A DNA stretch of 64,000 bases from NCBI RefSeq assembly GCF_014207185.1, contig NZ_JACHCP010000013.1, positions 1-64,000 on the forward strand. Reading direction: 5' to 3'. Each line of letters begins with the position of its first letter. Position 1 is the first letter of the stretch. Below, one piece after another: positions 32,362 to 41,413 of the stretch. A model generated the notes under the pieces. The model saw nothing but the letters and a program-made list of their open reading frames with translations. It was not told the DNA's origin and searched no databases. Both the position numbers and the translations under genes were made by a program. The DNA comes from Rhodanobacter sp. A1T4 (GTDB lineage Bacteria > Pseudomonadota > Gammaproteobacteria > Xanthomonadales > Rhodanobacteraceae).

Positions 32362-32829
32362 TTACGCGGCGCGGTTTTCCACCAGCTTCGGCTGGCTCGC
32401 TTCGCGCGTTGCGCCGATGGCGATCTTGCGGGGCTTCATCGCCTCGGGCACTTCTCGCTTTAGCTCGATCGTAAGCAGGCCGTTGATCAGCTGAGCCTGG
32501 GTCACGTGCACGTGATCGGCAAGCTCAAAGCGACGAGTGAACGCCCGATTGGCAATGCCACGATGCAGATACTCGACGTTCTCGTCGTTTGACTTGCGTT
32601 CGCCGCTGACGATCAGCAGGTTCGGCTGCATCGAGATGTCCAGCTCGCCTTCGGCGAAGCCGGCCACGGCCATGGTGATCTGATAGGCGTCGTCGTTGAG
32701 CTTGACCGTGTCGAACGGCGGCCAGTTGTCGGCAGCCTGCGCGCGTGAGGCGTTTTCAAGCAGGGCAAACACGCGGTCGAAACCCACGCTGGAACGGTAC
32801 AGGGGAGCAAAATCGAGATTGGTACGCAT
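32362..32829 (-). CDS. Small heat-shock protein, Hsp20 family
   Basis: 155 residues from the ATG at 32829, with AGGAGG 7 bp upstream. The alpha-crystallin domain covers about 35-135 (F-D-T-V-K-L-N-D-D-A-Y-Q-I-T-M-A-V-A-G-F, then G-L-L-T-I-E-L-K). The V-E-Y-L-H-R-G-I-A-N-R-A-F-T-R-R-F-E-L segment is characteristic of IbpA-type proteins. It is an ATP-independent holdase for unfolding proteins in the cytoplasm. It is transcribed alone, with its own terminator. Confidence 0.92.
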   Translation of the reverse strand: MRTNLDFAPLYRSSVGFDRVFALLENASRAQAADNWPPFDTVKLNDDAYQITMAVAGFAEGELDISMQPNLLIVSGERKSNDENVEYLHRGIANRAFTRRFELADHVHVTQAQLINGLLTIELKREVPEAMKPRKIAIGATREASQPKLVENRAA

Positions 32830-33545
32830 GACATATCCTCCTAGGAGCAATATGGAATCTGCCACCTCACGATGAAGTTGCAGTGCCGTCTGGATAGCCG
32901 GCGCGCAAAAATATATTTTTCCTTCGGCGTGTTTTCAAGACCCGGGTTTCAGCTTTTATTTAATTTTCTATGCACACGGGTGCGCCGGTCGTAAGCGTGT
33001 GGGACTAAAAAATTTCACAGACATTATCGGACGCAACGGCGAGGTTTTTGCTGGTGCTCTTCCGCCTTAGAAGCAGCGAAAATGGCCCTAGCTATCGGCG
33101 TATAACGGATCGCATCGGGTCTGCTCGCACGGCCACTATTTTGCCGCTACTCCCGGAAAATTAGACGCCCCAAAGCGGACGCTCGCGACCGGCAGCAACG
33201 GGTCGACTTCTTCCCTTCGCAGCTTGTCGGCCCTTCAGCGAAACTGCAAGTACATCTATCCGCCGTCCGTGCTCCGTCACTTGCGCGTCCCGTTCGCCCT
33301 GGTAACGCGATAGTCGGCGAACCAGCCTCATCTTGGTAGCGCTTTCAGGCCATTTCGGGTGGCGGGTTTGAGAGCATTCCAGATGGCGGGCTTGCATCGT
33401 TAGGGGTGGCCGGTTTCGAATGGAATATGCATGCACGAACAGGATATGGGCTGTCTGGCAGCGTTGTCGGTCGAACTGGGGCACCCGAAATCTGAGCACT
33501 CGTCTTGATATCAGTAACGGCCTGGATTTGCCGGTGCGCGAATTT
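32830..33545. other. About 700 bp with no gene; IS-end-like repeats at the right
   Basis: The left part is the hsp20 promoter and 5' leader. At 33338-33430, GGTGGCGGGTTTGAGAGCAT, GGTGGCCGGTTTCGAATGGA and ATATGC resemble, in reverse order, strings at 22488-22665, probably remains of the same insertion element. No supported open frame. Confidence 0.4.
32933..32939 (-). promoter_or_regulatory. Heat-shock sigma-32 -35 element upstream of hsp20
   Basis: On the - strand this reads CTTGAAA, the sigma-32 -35 consensus, about 100 bp upstream of the hsp20 start. The matching -10 is poor (an AT-rich stretch follows), so the assignment rests on the -35 and gene identity. Confidence 0.4.
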
Positions 33546-33839
33546 TTAGGCGATAGCTTTGCGCTGATTGAGGCGTGACGTCGCCTTCGTTTTCTTGATT
33601 TTGCTTGATTCGCACGAGGCACTGACCGCATCGTAGTTGGCGCCAGATTGGCTGCAAAAATGATCGGTTAGGTGGCCGATGAGATCATTCATTGCTTCGA
33701 TCGCAGGAGAGTAGTACACGAACCGGTCACTCTGCCGACTCACGACCAAGCCAGCGTGAGACAGCTCTTTGAGGTGAAATGACAGAGTGGCATTGGGCAC
33801 ACCAAGCTTCTCCGCGATAGCGCTCGCCGCTACTAGCAA
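33546..33839 (-). pseudogene. ArsR-family regulator, N-terminally truncated
   Basis: The frame reads A-I-A-E-K-L-G-V-P-N-A-T-L-S-F-H-L-K-E-L-S-H-A-G-L-V and R-F-V-Y-Y-S, the recognition helix and wing of ArsR regulators. The first helix (normally about 25 residues before this) is missing; the nominal start is only four residues before the HTH. The C-terminal tail is long, basic and unlike the family, so the 3' end may also be altered. Confidence 0.6.
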
Positions 33840-33914
33840 CTTAAGGGATCAGTGCTAGCGCCTTTTAGGTGTCCCCACACGAACTGTTTACACGGGGATC
33901 TTCAACCCCCTGCC

Positions 33915-34685
33915 TCACCCGCACTTCGAATACCCACAATTCAAACACGTCTGACACCCGTCCATCAGCACCAGCGCCTGCGTGTTGCACTTGGCGCAGA
34001 GCGTGGCACCTGGCGGGAAGCCGGCGGCGTTGAGCTTGGGTTTGTTGTCGCTGGTGCTGGCTGACGTTGCGGCAGTTGCTACTGGCGCTGCGTTTACATC
34101 AGAGTTTTTTTTTGCACTGGCGGCCTCGTAGGCGGCGCGCTTGTCGGCAATGAGCTGGCGGGTGGACTCGTCCATCTCGGGGTCGTGGATCATGCCGATG
34201 TTTTTCATGTGCTGCTCCACCACCGAGCCGATCTCGGCAACGATGCTGGGCATGTAGACGCCGCCGGATTTGAAGTAGCCGCCGCGCGGGTCGAACACGG
34301 CTTTCAGCTCTTCGACGATAAAGGTGACGTCGCCGCCCTTGCGGAACACGGCGGACATGATGCGGGTGAGCGCCACGATCCACTGGAAGTGGTCCATGTT
34401 TTTCGAGTTGATGAAGATCTCGAATGGACGGCGCTGCTCGTGCGCAGTGCCCGCATTGAGCACGATATCGTTGATGGTGACGTACAGCGCATGCTCGAAC
34501 AGCGGCGACTTGACCTTGAAGGTGGAGCCGACCAGCGTCTCGGGACGCTCCACGCTTTCGTGCATCTGGATCACTTCGGCCATCGGCGGCTCTTTGGCCG
34601 TGGCGGGCACAGCGACCGCAGCGACCTTGTCTTCGGGTTTGACCACGTTGTAGCCGGTGATCTTTTTGTCGATTTTGGTCGCCAT
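33915..34685 (-). CDS. nrdJ: Class II ribonucleotide reductase, subunit NrdJb
   Basis: 256 residues. A TSCPD-type domain (about 40-170; F-E-I-F-I-N-S-K-N, G-G-V-Y-M-P-S-I-V-A-E-I-G) is the C-terminal part of B12-dependent reductases. The tail carries C-A-K-C and C-Q-T-C-L-N-C-G-Y-S-K-C, cysteines that re-reduce the active site. In Pseudomonas and relatives class II reductase is split into NrdJa and NrdJb; here the two are further separated by a histone H1-like gene on the same strand. An alanine/threonine-rich linker (about 190-220) joins the domain to the cysteine tail. Confidence 0.85.
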   Translation of the reverse strand: MATKIDKKITGYNVVKPEDKVAAVAVPATAKEPPMAEVIQMHESVERPETLVGSTFKVKSPLFEHALYVTINDIVLNAGTAHEQRRPFEIFINSKNMDHFQWIVALTRIMSAVFRKGGDVTFIVEELKAVFDPRGGYFKSGGVYMPSIVAEIGSVVEQHMKNIGMIHDPEMDESTRQLIADKRAAYEAASAKKNSDVNAAPVATAATSASTSDNKPKLNAAGFPPGATLCAKCNTQALVLMDGCQTCLNCGYSKCG

Positions 34686-34850
34686 GATGTTCTTCTGTGT
34701 TGGGGCGTTATAGAGATAGATATGGTGCTTGCGGGCAGCGAATGAAAGGTGCCTGGCGGTGCGACTGGCTCACGCGGCGCAGTTGGCGCGGAGGGTAACG
34801 CGGTGAAAAACACCCGGCCCGGCGCGTGGCCGGACCGGATGCGGTACGGC

Positions 34851-35672
34851 TTACTTCTTTTTTGCAGTAGCTTTCTTGGCGGCAGATTTCTTTGCCGTCT
34901 TTACGGCCACTTTCTTGTTTACACCTTTTACGGTGCTGGCAGTGGACCTTTTCACCGTCTTGGCGACGGCTTTCTTGCTTGCACCTTTCTTGCTTGCACC
35001 TTTCTTGCTTGCACCTTTGGTGCTTGCACCTTTCTTGGTGCTGGCGGATTTCTTGACGACCGCCTTCTTGGGCGCGGCTTTCTTTGTAGCCGACTTTTTG
35101 CTGCTGACCTTCTTTACGACCTTAGCGACAACTTTCTTGACGGCCTTTTTGGCGGAGGCGGCTTTCTTGGCCACCTTGCCGGCCACTTTCTTGACGGCCT
35201 TGGTCACGGTCTTTTTGGTGCTGGATTTTTTCACGGCGACTTTCTTGTTTACACCTTTTACGGTGCTTGCACCTTTTTTGGTGGCAGCGGCTTTTTGGGC
35301 GGGCTTGGCTTTCTTGGCCGGCGCCTTTTTAACGGCCACTTTCTTGGCGACTTTCTTCACTGCTTTCTTTACGGCTTTTTTGGCAGCGACTTTCTTGGCA
35401 GCCGCTTTCTTCGGTGCAGCCTTTTTAGCGGCGGCCTTCTTGGGCGCTGCTTTCTTGGCAGCGGCCTTTTCCGGCGCAGCCTTTTTCACGGCGGCCGGCT
35501 TGGCGACGGCTTTCTTGGCCGGGGCTTTTTTGGCAGCCGGCTTCTCGGCAACAACAACGGCTGGTGCGGCGACCGGTGCTGGAGCCGGTGATGGTGGCGT
35601 CTCGACGACAACCGGTGCTTCCGTGACGGGTGGTACGACTGTGGTGTTTTCTACTTCGGTGTCGATGGACAT
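34851..35672 (-). CDS. Histone H1-like lysine/alanine-rich DNA-binding protein
   Basis: 273 residues. A short acidic and valine-rich N-terminus (about 1-45) is followed by a tail almost entirely of K, A, P, V, S and T in A-A-P-K-K-A-type repeats, like the C-terminal domain of eukaryotic H1 and bacterial HU-tail or AlgP proteins. Two internal copies of S-T-V-K-G-V-N-K-K-V-A-V-K and three of K-K-G-A-S are also direct DNA repeats. Probable nucleoid-associated protein. It lies between nrdJa and nrdJb on the same strand. Length is likely to vary between strains. Confidence 0.85.
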   Translation of the reverse strand: MSIDTEVENTTVVPPVTEAPVVVETPPSPAPAPVAAPAVVVAEKPAAKKAPAKKAVAKPAAVKKAAPEKAAAKKAAPKKAAAKKAAPKKAAAKKVAAKKAVKKAVKKVAKKVAVKKAPAKKAKPAQKAAATKKGASTVKGVNKKVAVKKSSTKKTVTKAVKKVAGKVAKKAASAKKAVKKVVAKVVKKVSSKKSATKKAAPKKAVVKKSASTKKGASTKGASKKGASKKGASKKAVAKTVKRSTASTVKGVNKKVAVKTAKKSAAKKATAKKK

Positions 35673-35732
35673 GGTGGGTTCCCCTCCGATGAGCGATTTT
35701 GATTTCGCCGCACGCAGAACGCGTGCGACGTG

Positions 35733-37892
35733 TCAGAACTTGCCGTAATAACCTTCCTTCAAGGCATCGAAGAGGTTGGCGGCGGAATGCATCTCTCCGT
35801 CGTACTCCACTTGCTCGTTGCCTTTCAGTTCGACAACGCTACCGTCTTCCAGTTCGAAGCGGTAGAGGGTGTTTTCAAGATCGGCTTCTTTCACCAGCAC
35901 GCCCTGGAAAGCGGCGGGGTTGAAGCGGAAGGTAGTGCATCCTTTCAGGCCTTGTTTGTAGGCGTAGAAATAGATGTCCTTGAAATCTTCGTACGGATAA
36001 TCGGTGGGCACGTTGGCGGTTTTGGAGATCGACGAGTCGATCCACTTTTGCGACGCGGCCTGGATGTCGACGTGCTCTTTCGGGCTGATGTCGTCGGCGG
36101 AGACGAAGTACTCTGGCAGCTTGTTGGCCACCACGTCGGTGAACGGCAGCGCCTCGGCGTTGATCAGCGCGCGATAGGCGAGCAGCTCGTAGCTGTAGAC
36201 CTCGACCTTCTCTTTCGACTTTTTGCCTTCGCGGATTACGTTGCGCGAGTAGTGGTGCGCAAAGCTCGGCTCGATGCCGTTGCTGGCGTTGTTGGCCAGC
36301 GACAGCGAGATGGTGCCGGTGGGCGCGATGGAGCTGTGATGGGTGAAGCGCGCGCCGGTCTCGGCCAGCTCGGCAACCAGGTTGGGCGCCACCTCGGCGA
36401 TGCGCTGCATGTAGCGGCTGTACTTGGCGTGCAGCACGCGGCCGGGGATGCTGTCGCCGACCTTGTAACCGTCGGCAATCATTTCGGGGCGCTTGCGCAG
36501 CATGTCGCCGGTGACGGTGAAGTCCTTGGCGAGAATCGGTGCAGGGCCTTTTTCCTTGGCCAGCTCGAGCGCGACTTCCCAACCGGCGACGGCCATCTCA
36601 CGCGAGACGTCTTCGGTGAAGGCGACCGCTTCGGCGGTGCCGTAGCGATGCTTGAGCATGGTGATGGTGGAACCCAGGCCGAGGAAACCCATGCCGTGAC
36701 GGCGCTTGGATTCGATCTCGTTGCGCTGCTGCGGCAGCGGCAGGCCGTTGATCTCGACCACGTTGTCGAGCATGCGGGTGAACACCTTCACCACCTCGCG
36801 ATACTCGTCCCAATCGAAGCGCGCCTTGGGGCCGAACGGGTCACGCACGAAGGTGGTGAGATTGATCGAGCCGAGCAGGCAGGAGCCGTAGGGAGGAAGT
36901 GGCTGTTCTCCGCAAGGATTGGTCGCGCGGATATGCTCGCACCACCAGTTGTTGTTCATCTCGTTGACCTTGTCGATCAGGATGAAGCCCGGCTCGGCGA
37001 AGTCATAGGTGGACACCATGATCATGTCCCACAGGTGCCGCGCGCGCATGGTGCTGTAGATCTTGCAGGCGACCAGGCCGTCTTCGCGATCGATGTAGTT
37101 TTCGTGCGTGGGCCACTCACGCCAGACGACCTTGCTGGCATCGGCGAGATCGATCTCGTGCTTTTCCTTCACGTGCACGGGATAGACCAGCGGCCAGTCC
37201 TGATCGTTTTCCACCGCGTCCATGAAACCGTCGGTGATCAGCAGCGACAGGTTGAACTGACGCAGGCGACCGTCCTCGCGCTTGGCGCGGATAAACTCTT
37301 TCGCGTCGGGATGGCTGATGTCGAACGTGCCCATCTGCGCGCCGCGGCGACCACCGGCGGACGACACGGTAAAGCACATCTTGTCGTAGATATCCATGAA
37401 CGACAGCGGGCCGCTGGTGTAGGCACCAGCGCCCGAGACGTACGCGCCGCGCGGACGCAACGTGGAAAATTCATAGCCAATGCCGCAGCCGGCTTTCAGC
37501 GTGAGGCCGGCTTCGTGGACTTTCTCCAGGATGTCGTCCATCGAATCGCGGATGGTGCCGGAGACCGTGCAGTTGATCGTGCTGGTCGCGGGCTTGTGCG
37601 CCAGCGCGCCAGCGTTCGAGGTGATGCGGCCAGCGGGGATCGCACCGCGGCGCAGCGCCCACAGAAATCTTTCGTACCAATGGCCACGCAGCTCGTCGCT
37701 GGCTTCGACATCGGACAGTGCGCGCGCGACGCGCTGATAGGTTTCGTCGATGCTGCCATCGACTGGTTCGCCCGACTTGGCCTTGAGACGATACTTTTTG
37801 TCCCAGATGTCGTATGAGGCAGGTTGCAGCGGAATTTCCACGGCGGCATCGCGACTCATGGGGTTGGTGGTTGGCGCACGCAATGTGCTCAT
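35733..37892 (-). CDS. nrdJ: Adenosylcobalamin-dependent ribonucleotide reductase, subunit NrdJa
   Basis: 719 residues; GGAAG precedes the ATG. Catalytic alpha/beta barrel of class II reductase: Cys108 (T-I-N-C-T-V) and Cys338 (Y-G-S-C-L-L) as the redox pair, and the radical/acid-base motif N-P-C-G-E at 325-329 (Asn325, Cys327, Glu329). It reduces ribonucleotides to deoxyribonucleotides with B12, with or without oxygen. The C-terminal TSCPD and cysteine tail are encoded separately by nrdJb. A long antisense open frame is a codon-bias shadow. No cobalamin riboswitch is recognised upstream. Confidence 0.92.
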   Translation of the reverse strand: MSTLRAPTTNPMSRDAAVEIPLQPASYDIWDKKYRLKAKSGEPVDGSIDETYQRVARALSDVEASDELRGHWYERFLWALRRGAIPAGRITSNAGALAHKPATSTINCTVSGTIRDSMDDILEKVHEAGLTLKAGCGIGYEFSTLRPRGAYVSGAGAYTSGPLSFMDIYDKMCFTVSSAGGRRGAQMGTFDISHPDAKEFIRAKREDGRLRQFNLSLLITDGFMDAVENDQDWPLVYPVHVKEKHEIDLADASKVVWREWPTHENYIDREDGLVACKIYSTMRARHLWDMIMVSTYDFAEPGFILIDKVNEMNNNWWCEHIRATNPCGEQPLPPYGSCLLGSINLTTFVRDPFGPKARFDWDEYREVVKVFTRMLDNVVEINGLPLPQQRNEIESKRRHGMGFLGLGSTITMLKHRYGTAEAVAFTEDVSREMAVAGWEVALELAKEKGPAPILAKDFTVTGDMLRKRPEMIADGYKVGDSIPGRVLHAKYSRYMQRIAEVAPNLVAELAETGARFTHHSSIAPTGTISLSLANNASNGIEPSFAHHYSRNVIREGKKSKEKVEVYSYELLAYRALINAEALPFTDVVANKLPEYFVSADDISPKEHVDIQAASQKWIDSSISKTANVPTDYPYEDFKDIYFYAYKQGLKGCTTFRFNPAAFQGVLVKEADLENTLYRFELEDGSVVELKGNEQVEYDGEMHSAANLFDALKEGYYGKF

Positions 37893-38324
37893 CGGCTTCC
37901 TTACTCCCGTTACGGCCTTGCGGCCCGGTTACTTATTATTCGAATTGTTTTTGGTTGGTGCGACTGCGTTAGTGCCGTGCTTCTGCGTGACCGAATCTGC
38001 GGCGATATCTTGCTGTTTTGTGACGATAGTCAGGCCATGAGGATTGCCCTCCAACCCATGTGTCGCCTACTTATCAACGACAACGGCTCCCCTGAGATCG
38101 TTAGACGTTCGACACCAGAGCTAGTTTGAATTTCAGCAACCAGACACAAGATGTTGTGGTCGCCATCGATTAGTGACGTTACCCCTGACGTCCGCCGATG
38201 TAAAGTAGTTATGCATGCAATTTCACAAATCCGCCGTCGCAAGGAACCGCCGCAGGCAGCGCAGGTCGAAACTGCGCTACCTGGTCATGTCGTGTACTGA
38301 ATTCATTATCGTTAAGGAGGAACC
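37893..38324. other. Divergent intergenic region nrdJa / degQ
   Basis: About 430 bp with no gene. ACACAAGATGTTGTGG at 38144-38159 is a palindrome that resembles an NrdR box imperfectly, but it is some 250 bp from nrdJa. AAGGAGG at 38314-38320 is the ribosome-binding site of the + strand protease gene. Confidence 0.45.
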
Positions 38325-39725
38325 ATGCCGTTACGCCCTTTCCGCTTTCTGCCCTGGCTGACCGCCGTGTTGGCGGCGCTTGCCATAGGCGGCGTACCGA
38401 CGATCAGCCGTGCCGCCATGCCCCCGGCGATCGACGGCCAGCCGATGCCGTCGCTGGCGCCGATGCTGCAACGAGTGACGCCGGCGGTGGTGAATATCTC
38501 GTCCAAGAAGCACGTGCAGGTGCAGAACCCTTACTTCAACGATCCCGTGGTGCGCCAGCTTTTTGGTCTGCCGGGCGGTTCGCGCGAACGCGTGGAACAA
38601 AGCCTGGGCTCAGGCGTGATCGTGGATGCGGCCAAGGGTTACGTGCTGACGAATAATCATGTGGTTGGCGGTGCCGACGACATCAGTGTGACCTTGCAGG
38701 ATGGGCGCACGTTCAAAGGCAAGCGCATCGGCACCGATCCGGATACCGACGTGGCGGTGGTACAGATTCCCGCCGATCACCTGCAGGCGCTGCCGCTGGC
38801 CGATTCGAACCAGCTGCGCGTGGGCGATTACGTGGTGGCCGTGGGCAACCCGTTCGGACTGGGGCAGACGGTGACCTCAGGCATCGTTTCGGCACTCGGG
38901 CGTTCAGGCCTGGGCAGCGCGAGTTCGGGCAGCACAGGATTCCAGAATTTCATCCAGACCGATGCATCGATCAACCCGGGCAACTCCGGCGGCGCACTGG
39001 TGAACCTGCGCGGTGAACTGGTCGGCATCAACACGATGATTTTTTCGCCCTCGGGCGGCAATGTCGGTATCGGCTTCGCGGTACCCACCGCAATTACCAG
39101 CGAGGTGATGGAACAGCTGCTGGCGCATGGCAAAGTCGAGCGCGGCAACCTGGGGCTGCAGACGCAGGCCATCACGCCGCGCATTGCCAAGCTGCTGGCA
39201 CTCAATGACACCAACGGCGTGGTGGTCACTGGCGTCAGCGCGGGTTCAGCTGCTGAACAGGCCGGCCTGCAGCCGGGCGATGTGCTAACCACGCTGAACG
39301 GCAAGCCGCTGCACAGCGTGGAAGAACTGCGCAACACCGAAGGTCTGCTGCCGCTGGGCAGCAATGTGCAACTCGGCGTGGTGCGCGATGGCAAGAGCAG
39401 CATCGTCAACGTCACGCTGAGCGCGGAAAAACTCAGCAGCGTCGACGGCGGCAAGCTGGATGCGCGACTGGCCGGCGTCATCTTTAGCGACCTGAGCGAC
39501 GACCAGCGCGGCCAGGGCATGTTCGGTGCCGTCGTGAGCTCGGTGAAACCGAACAGTCGCGCCGCGCTGGCCGGCCTGACGACCGACGACATCGTGGTCG
39601 GCATCGGCAACCAGCGCATCCCGAGCGTCAGCGTATTGCGTGGGCTGGCCAACGTGCACCTGCGCCAGCTGGTGCTGATCGTGGCGCATGCCGACGGCAA
39701 CAACCGCTATGTAGTCATCAATTAA
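38325..39725 (+). CDS. degQ: Periplasmic DegQ/DegP-type serine protease
   Basis: 466 residues with signal peptide and a strong ribosome-binding site (AAGGAGG). A trypsin-like S1C domain has the triad His112 (N-N-H-V-V), Asp142 (D-T-D-V-A-V-V) and Ser221 (G-N-S-G-G-A). Two PDZ domains follow (about 265-355 and 375-460; L-Q-P-G-D-V-L in the first). It degrades or refolds damaged envelope proteins. DegP, DegQ and AlgW-type relatives cannot be told apart with certainty; the short LA loop favours DegQ. Confidence 0.9.
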   Translation: MPLRPFRFLPWLTAVLAALAIGGVPTISRAAMPPAIDGQPMPSLAPMLQRVTPAVVNISSKKHVQVQNPYFNDPVVRQLFGLPGGSRERVEQSLGSGVIVDAAKGYVLTNNHVVGGADDISVTLQDGRTFKGKRIGTDPDTDVAVVQIPADHLQALPLADSNQLRVGDYVVAVGNPFGLGQTVTSGIVSALGRSGLGSASSGSTGFQNFIQTDASINPGNSGGALVNLRGELVGINTMIFSPSGGNVGIGFAVPTAITSEVMEQLLAHGKVERGNLGLQTQAITPRIAKLLALNDTNGVVVTGVSAGSAAEQAGLQPGDVLTTLNGKPLHSVEELRNTEGLLPLGSNVQLGVVRDGKSSIVNVTLSAEKLSSVDGGKLDARLAGVIFSDLSDDQRGQGMFGAVVSSVKPNSRAALAGLTTDDIVVGIGNQRIPSVSVLRGLANVHLRQLVLIVAHADGNNRYVVIN

Positions 39726-39979
39726 GAGGTCTCACAAGGTCAGCGAAGCCTGTGCGGTCGCACCAAAGAAAGCAGCCATGGATGGCCACTCCATCGACAT
39801 CGGCGGCCATGTCTTCACACACATGGACCCGTGCACGGTCGCGTTGTCTGAACATAAATACATGAAAGCGCTTGATGTTTTACGTTCAGGCCGATGAAAT
39901 ACCCTGTCAGCCTTCATATATGCGCATCGGCAACGCGCCATACTTACGCCACTCACTTTCTATCGGGGTTCTCCATCAC

Positions 39980-41395
39980 ATGTCTCTTCGTCTTGCCCGC
40001 TTGCTGTCGGTCACCCTGATTGGGGCCTGCCTCGCCACCTCCGCATTTGCCGCCAAGACCACGCATACGAAGTCGCATGCGAAAACCACCGTCGCGAAAG
40101 GTCCGAGCCTGATCTGGCGTGGTGACGTGGCCACGGCGCAGGGCGTTGTCGACGAAGTGGCGCTGGCCTGGGAGAAAGCCGGCCACGGTTCGATCGAACT
40201 GCAGCCATTCAACACCGCATCCGGCATTGATGCCGTGGCGACTGGCACAGCGGATCTCGCCGGCAGTGCACGTCCGAGCGACGGTAGCTCGCAGAACACC
40301 GATCTGACCTTTACCCCGGTCGCATGGGACGCGCTGGTGATGGTGACCAATCCGGCCAACCCGGTCAGCAACCTCACGCTGAAGCAGCTGCACGACATCT
40401 ACTTCGGCAAGATCACCAACTGGAGTGAAGTGGGCGGCGGCAGCGCACCGATCGACCTGTACGCGGTGGCGAGCCCGGGTGACGGCGTGGAATACAGCCT
40501 GCGCACGCTGCTTTTCGGTCACGGCAACCAGCCGGTGGCCGCGCCGCGCCTGTACGTCAACACACACAAGCTTGAGGAGGGCGTGAGCCTCAACCCCAAC
40601 GGTCTCGGCGTTGCCACCATGGCGGACGCGGCATCGAACCCCAAGCTCAAGATGATTCCGATCAACGGCATCACGCCGACGGTGTCCACGGTCGGCAACG
40701 GCAGCTATGTGCTGTTCACCCCGCTGTACCTGGTGACGAACCCGCGTAACCCGAAGGCCGCCGACGTCAGCGCGTTCATCGACTTCCTGCAGACCGATGC
40801 CGCCAAGGCTGCGATGCGCCGGCATGGCGTGGTGCCCTTCAGTGACGGTGCCGCGCTGGCGTCGATCGACGTCAGCCGTCGCAACAGTATCCTGGCAGAG
40901 ACCGGTGGCCACGCCAGCCACATCGCACCGGTGACCGTGCCGAGCTCGGCGCCTGTCGCCAGCGAAGCGTCGCGCGTCGCTGTGGCTTCTGCCGTCTCCG
41001 GCACACTTGCAGCAGGCGCTCACGGTGCCAACACTGCAGCGGTCAGCGACAAGACCCAGATCACCGGCGTCAAGGGCAGCGTCGCCGCGGTGGCTGTCAC
41101 CAGCTTTGCGCACGTGAAGGGTTCGGTGCTGGCATCGAAAAAATCCAAGGCCGACAAGCATGCCGCCAAAACCGCCGACGAAGACGCACCGGCCAAAGCG
41201 ACCAAGAAAGTCAGCGCTGCCGAAACCAAGAGCACGGCCAGCGCAAGCGGCAAGAGCTACACCGTAACCAAGGGCGACACGCTGTTCTCGATCGCCAGGA
41301 AGCACTCGGTCGACGTGGCCCAACTGCGCGACTGGAATCACCTGAAGGACAACAACGTCAAACTGGGTCAGTCGCTGCGCGTCAGCAATCGCTGA
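39980..41395 (+). CDS. Phosphate-binding-like protein with C-terminal LysM domain
   Basis: 471 residues from the ATG at 39980, which starts a signal peptide (cleavage after A-F-A). Residues about 40-300 form a PstS-type binding fold: G-S-A-R-P-S-D-G-S, L-K-Q-L-H-D-I-Y-F-G-K-I-T-N-W-S-E-V, G-V-A-T-M-A-D-A. A low-complexity Ala/Ser/Lys linker of about 110 residues leads to a LysM domain (Y-T-V-T-K-G-D-T-L-F-S-I-A-R-K-H). LysM binds peptidoglycan, so the protein would be anchored to the wall rather than feed an ABC transporter; no pst genes are adjacent. Confidence 0.8.
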   Translation: MSLRLARLLSVTLIGACLATSAFAAKTTHTKSHAKTTVAKGPSLIWRGDVATAQGVVDEVALAWEKAGHGSIELQPFNTASGIDAVATGTADLAGSARPSDGSSQNTDLTFTPVAWDALVMVTNPANPVSNLTLKQLHDIYFGKITNWSEVGGGSAPIDLYAVASPGDGVEYSLRTLLFGHGNQPVAAPRLYVNTHKLEEGVSLNPNGLGVATMADAASNPKLKMIPINGITPTVSTVGNGSYVLFTPLYLVTNPRNPKAADVSAFIDFLQTDAAKAAMRRHGVVPFSDGAALASIDVSRRNSILAETGGHASHIAPVTVPSSAPVASEASRVAVASAVSGTLAAGAHGANTAAVSDKTQITGVKGSVAAVAVTSFAHVKGSVLASKKSKADKHAAKTADEDAPAKATKKVSAAETKSTASASGKSYTVTKGDTLFSIARKHSVDVAQLRDWNHLKDNNVKLGQSLRVSNR

Positions 41396-41413
41396 TCGCT
41401 TCAATTCAGCGAC

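Noticed and set aside
34975..35040. Short tandem repeats looked at as a CRISPR-like array
   Set aside because: The repeats are in-frame K-K-G-A-S codons of the H1-like gene, with no spacers. No CRISPR array is seen in the window.
35730..37817. A 695-codon open frame on the + strand antisense to nrdJa
   Set aside because: It mirrors the codon bias of nrdJa, has no ribosome-binding site or recognisable domain, and its product reads as a low-complexity shadow.
37893..38324. Cobalamin riboswitch upstream of the B12-dependent reductase
   Set aside because: No B12-box-like core could be recognised by eye in either orientation; a covariance search would be needed to exclude it fully.
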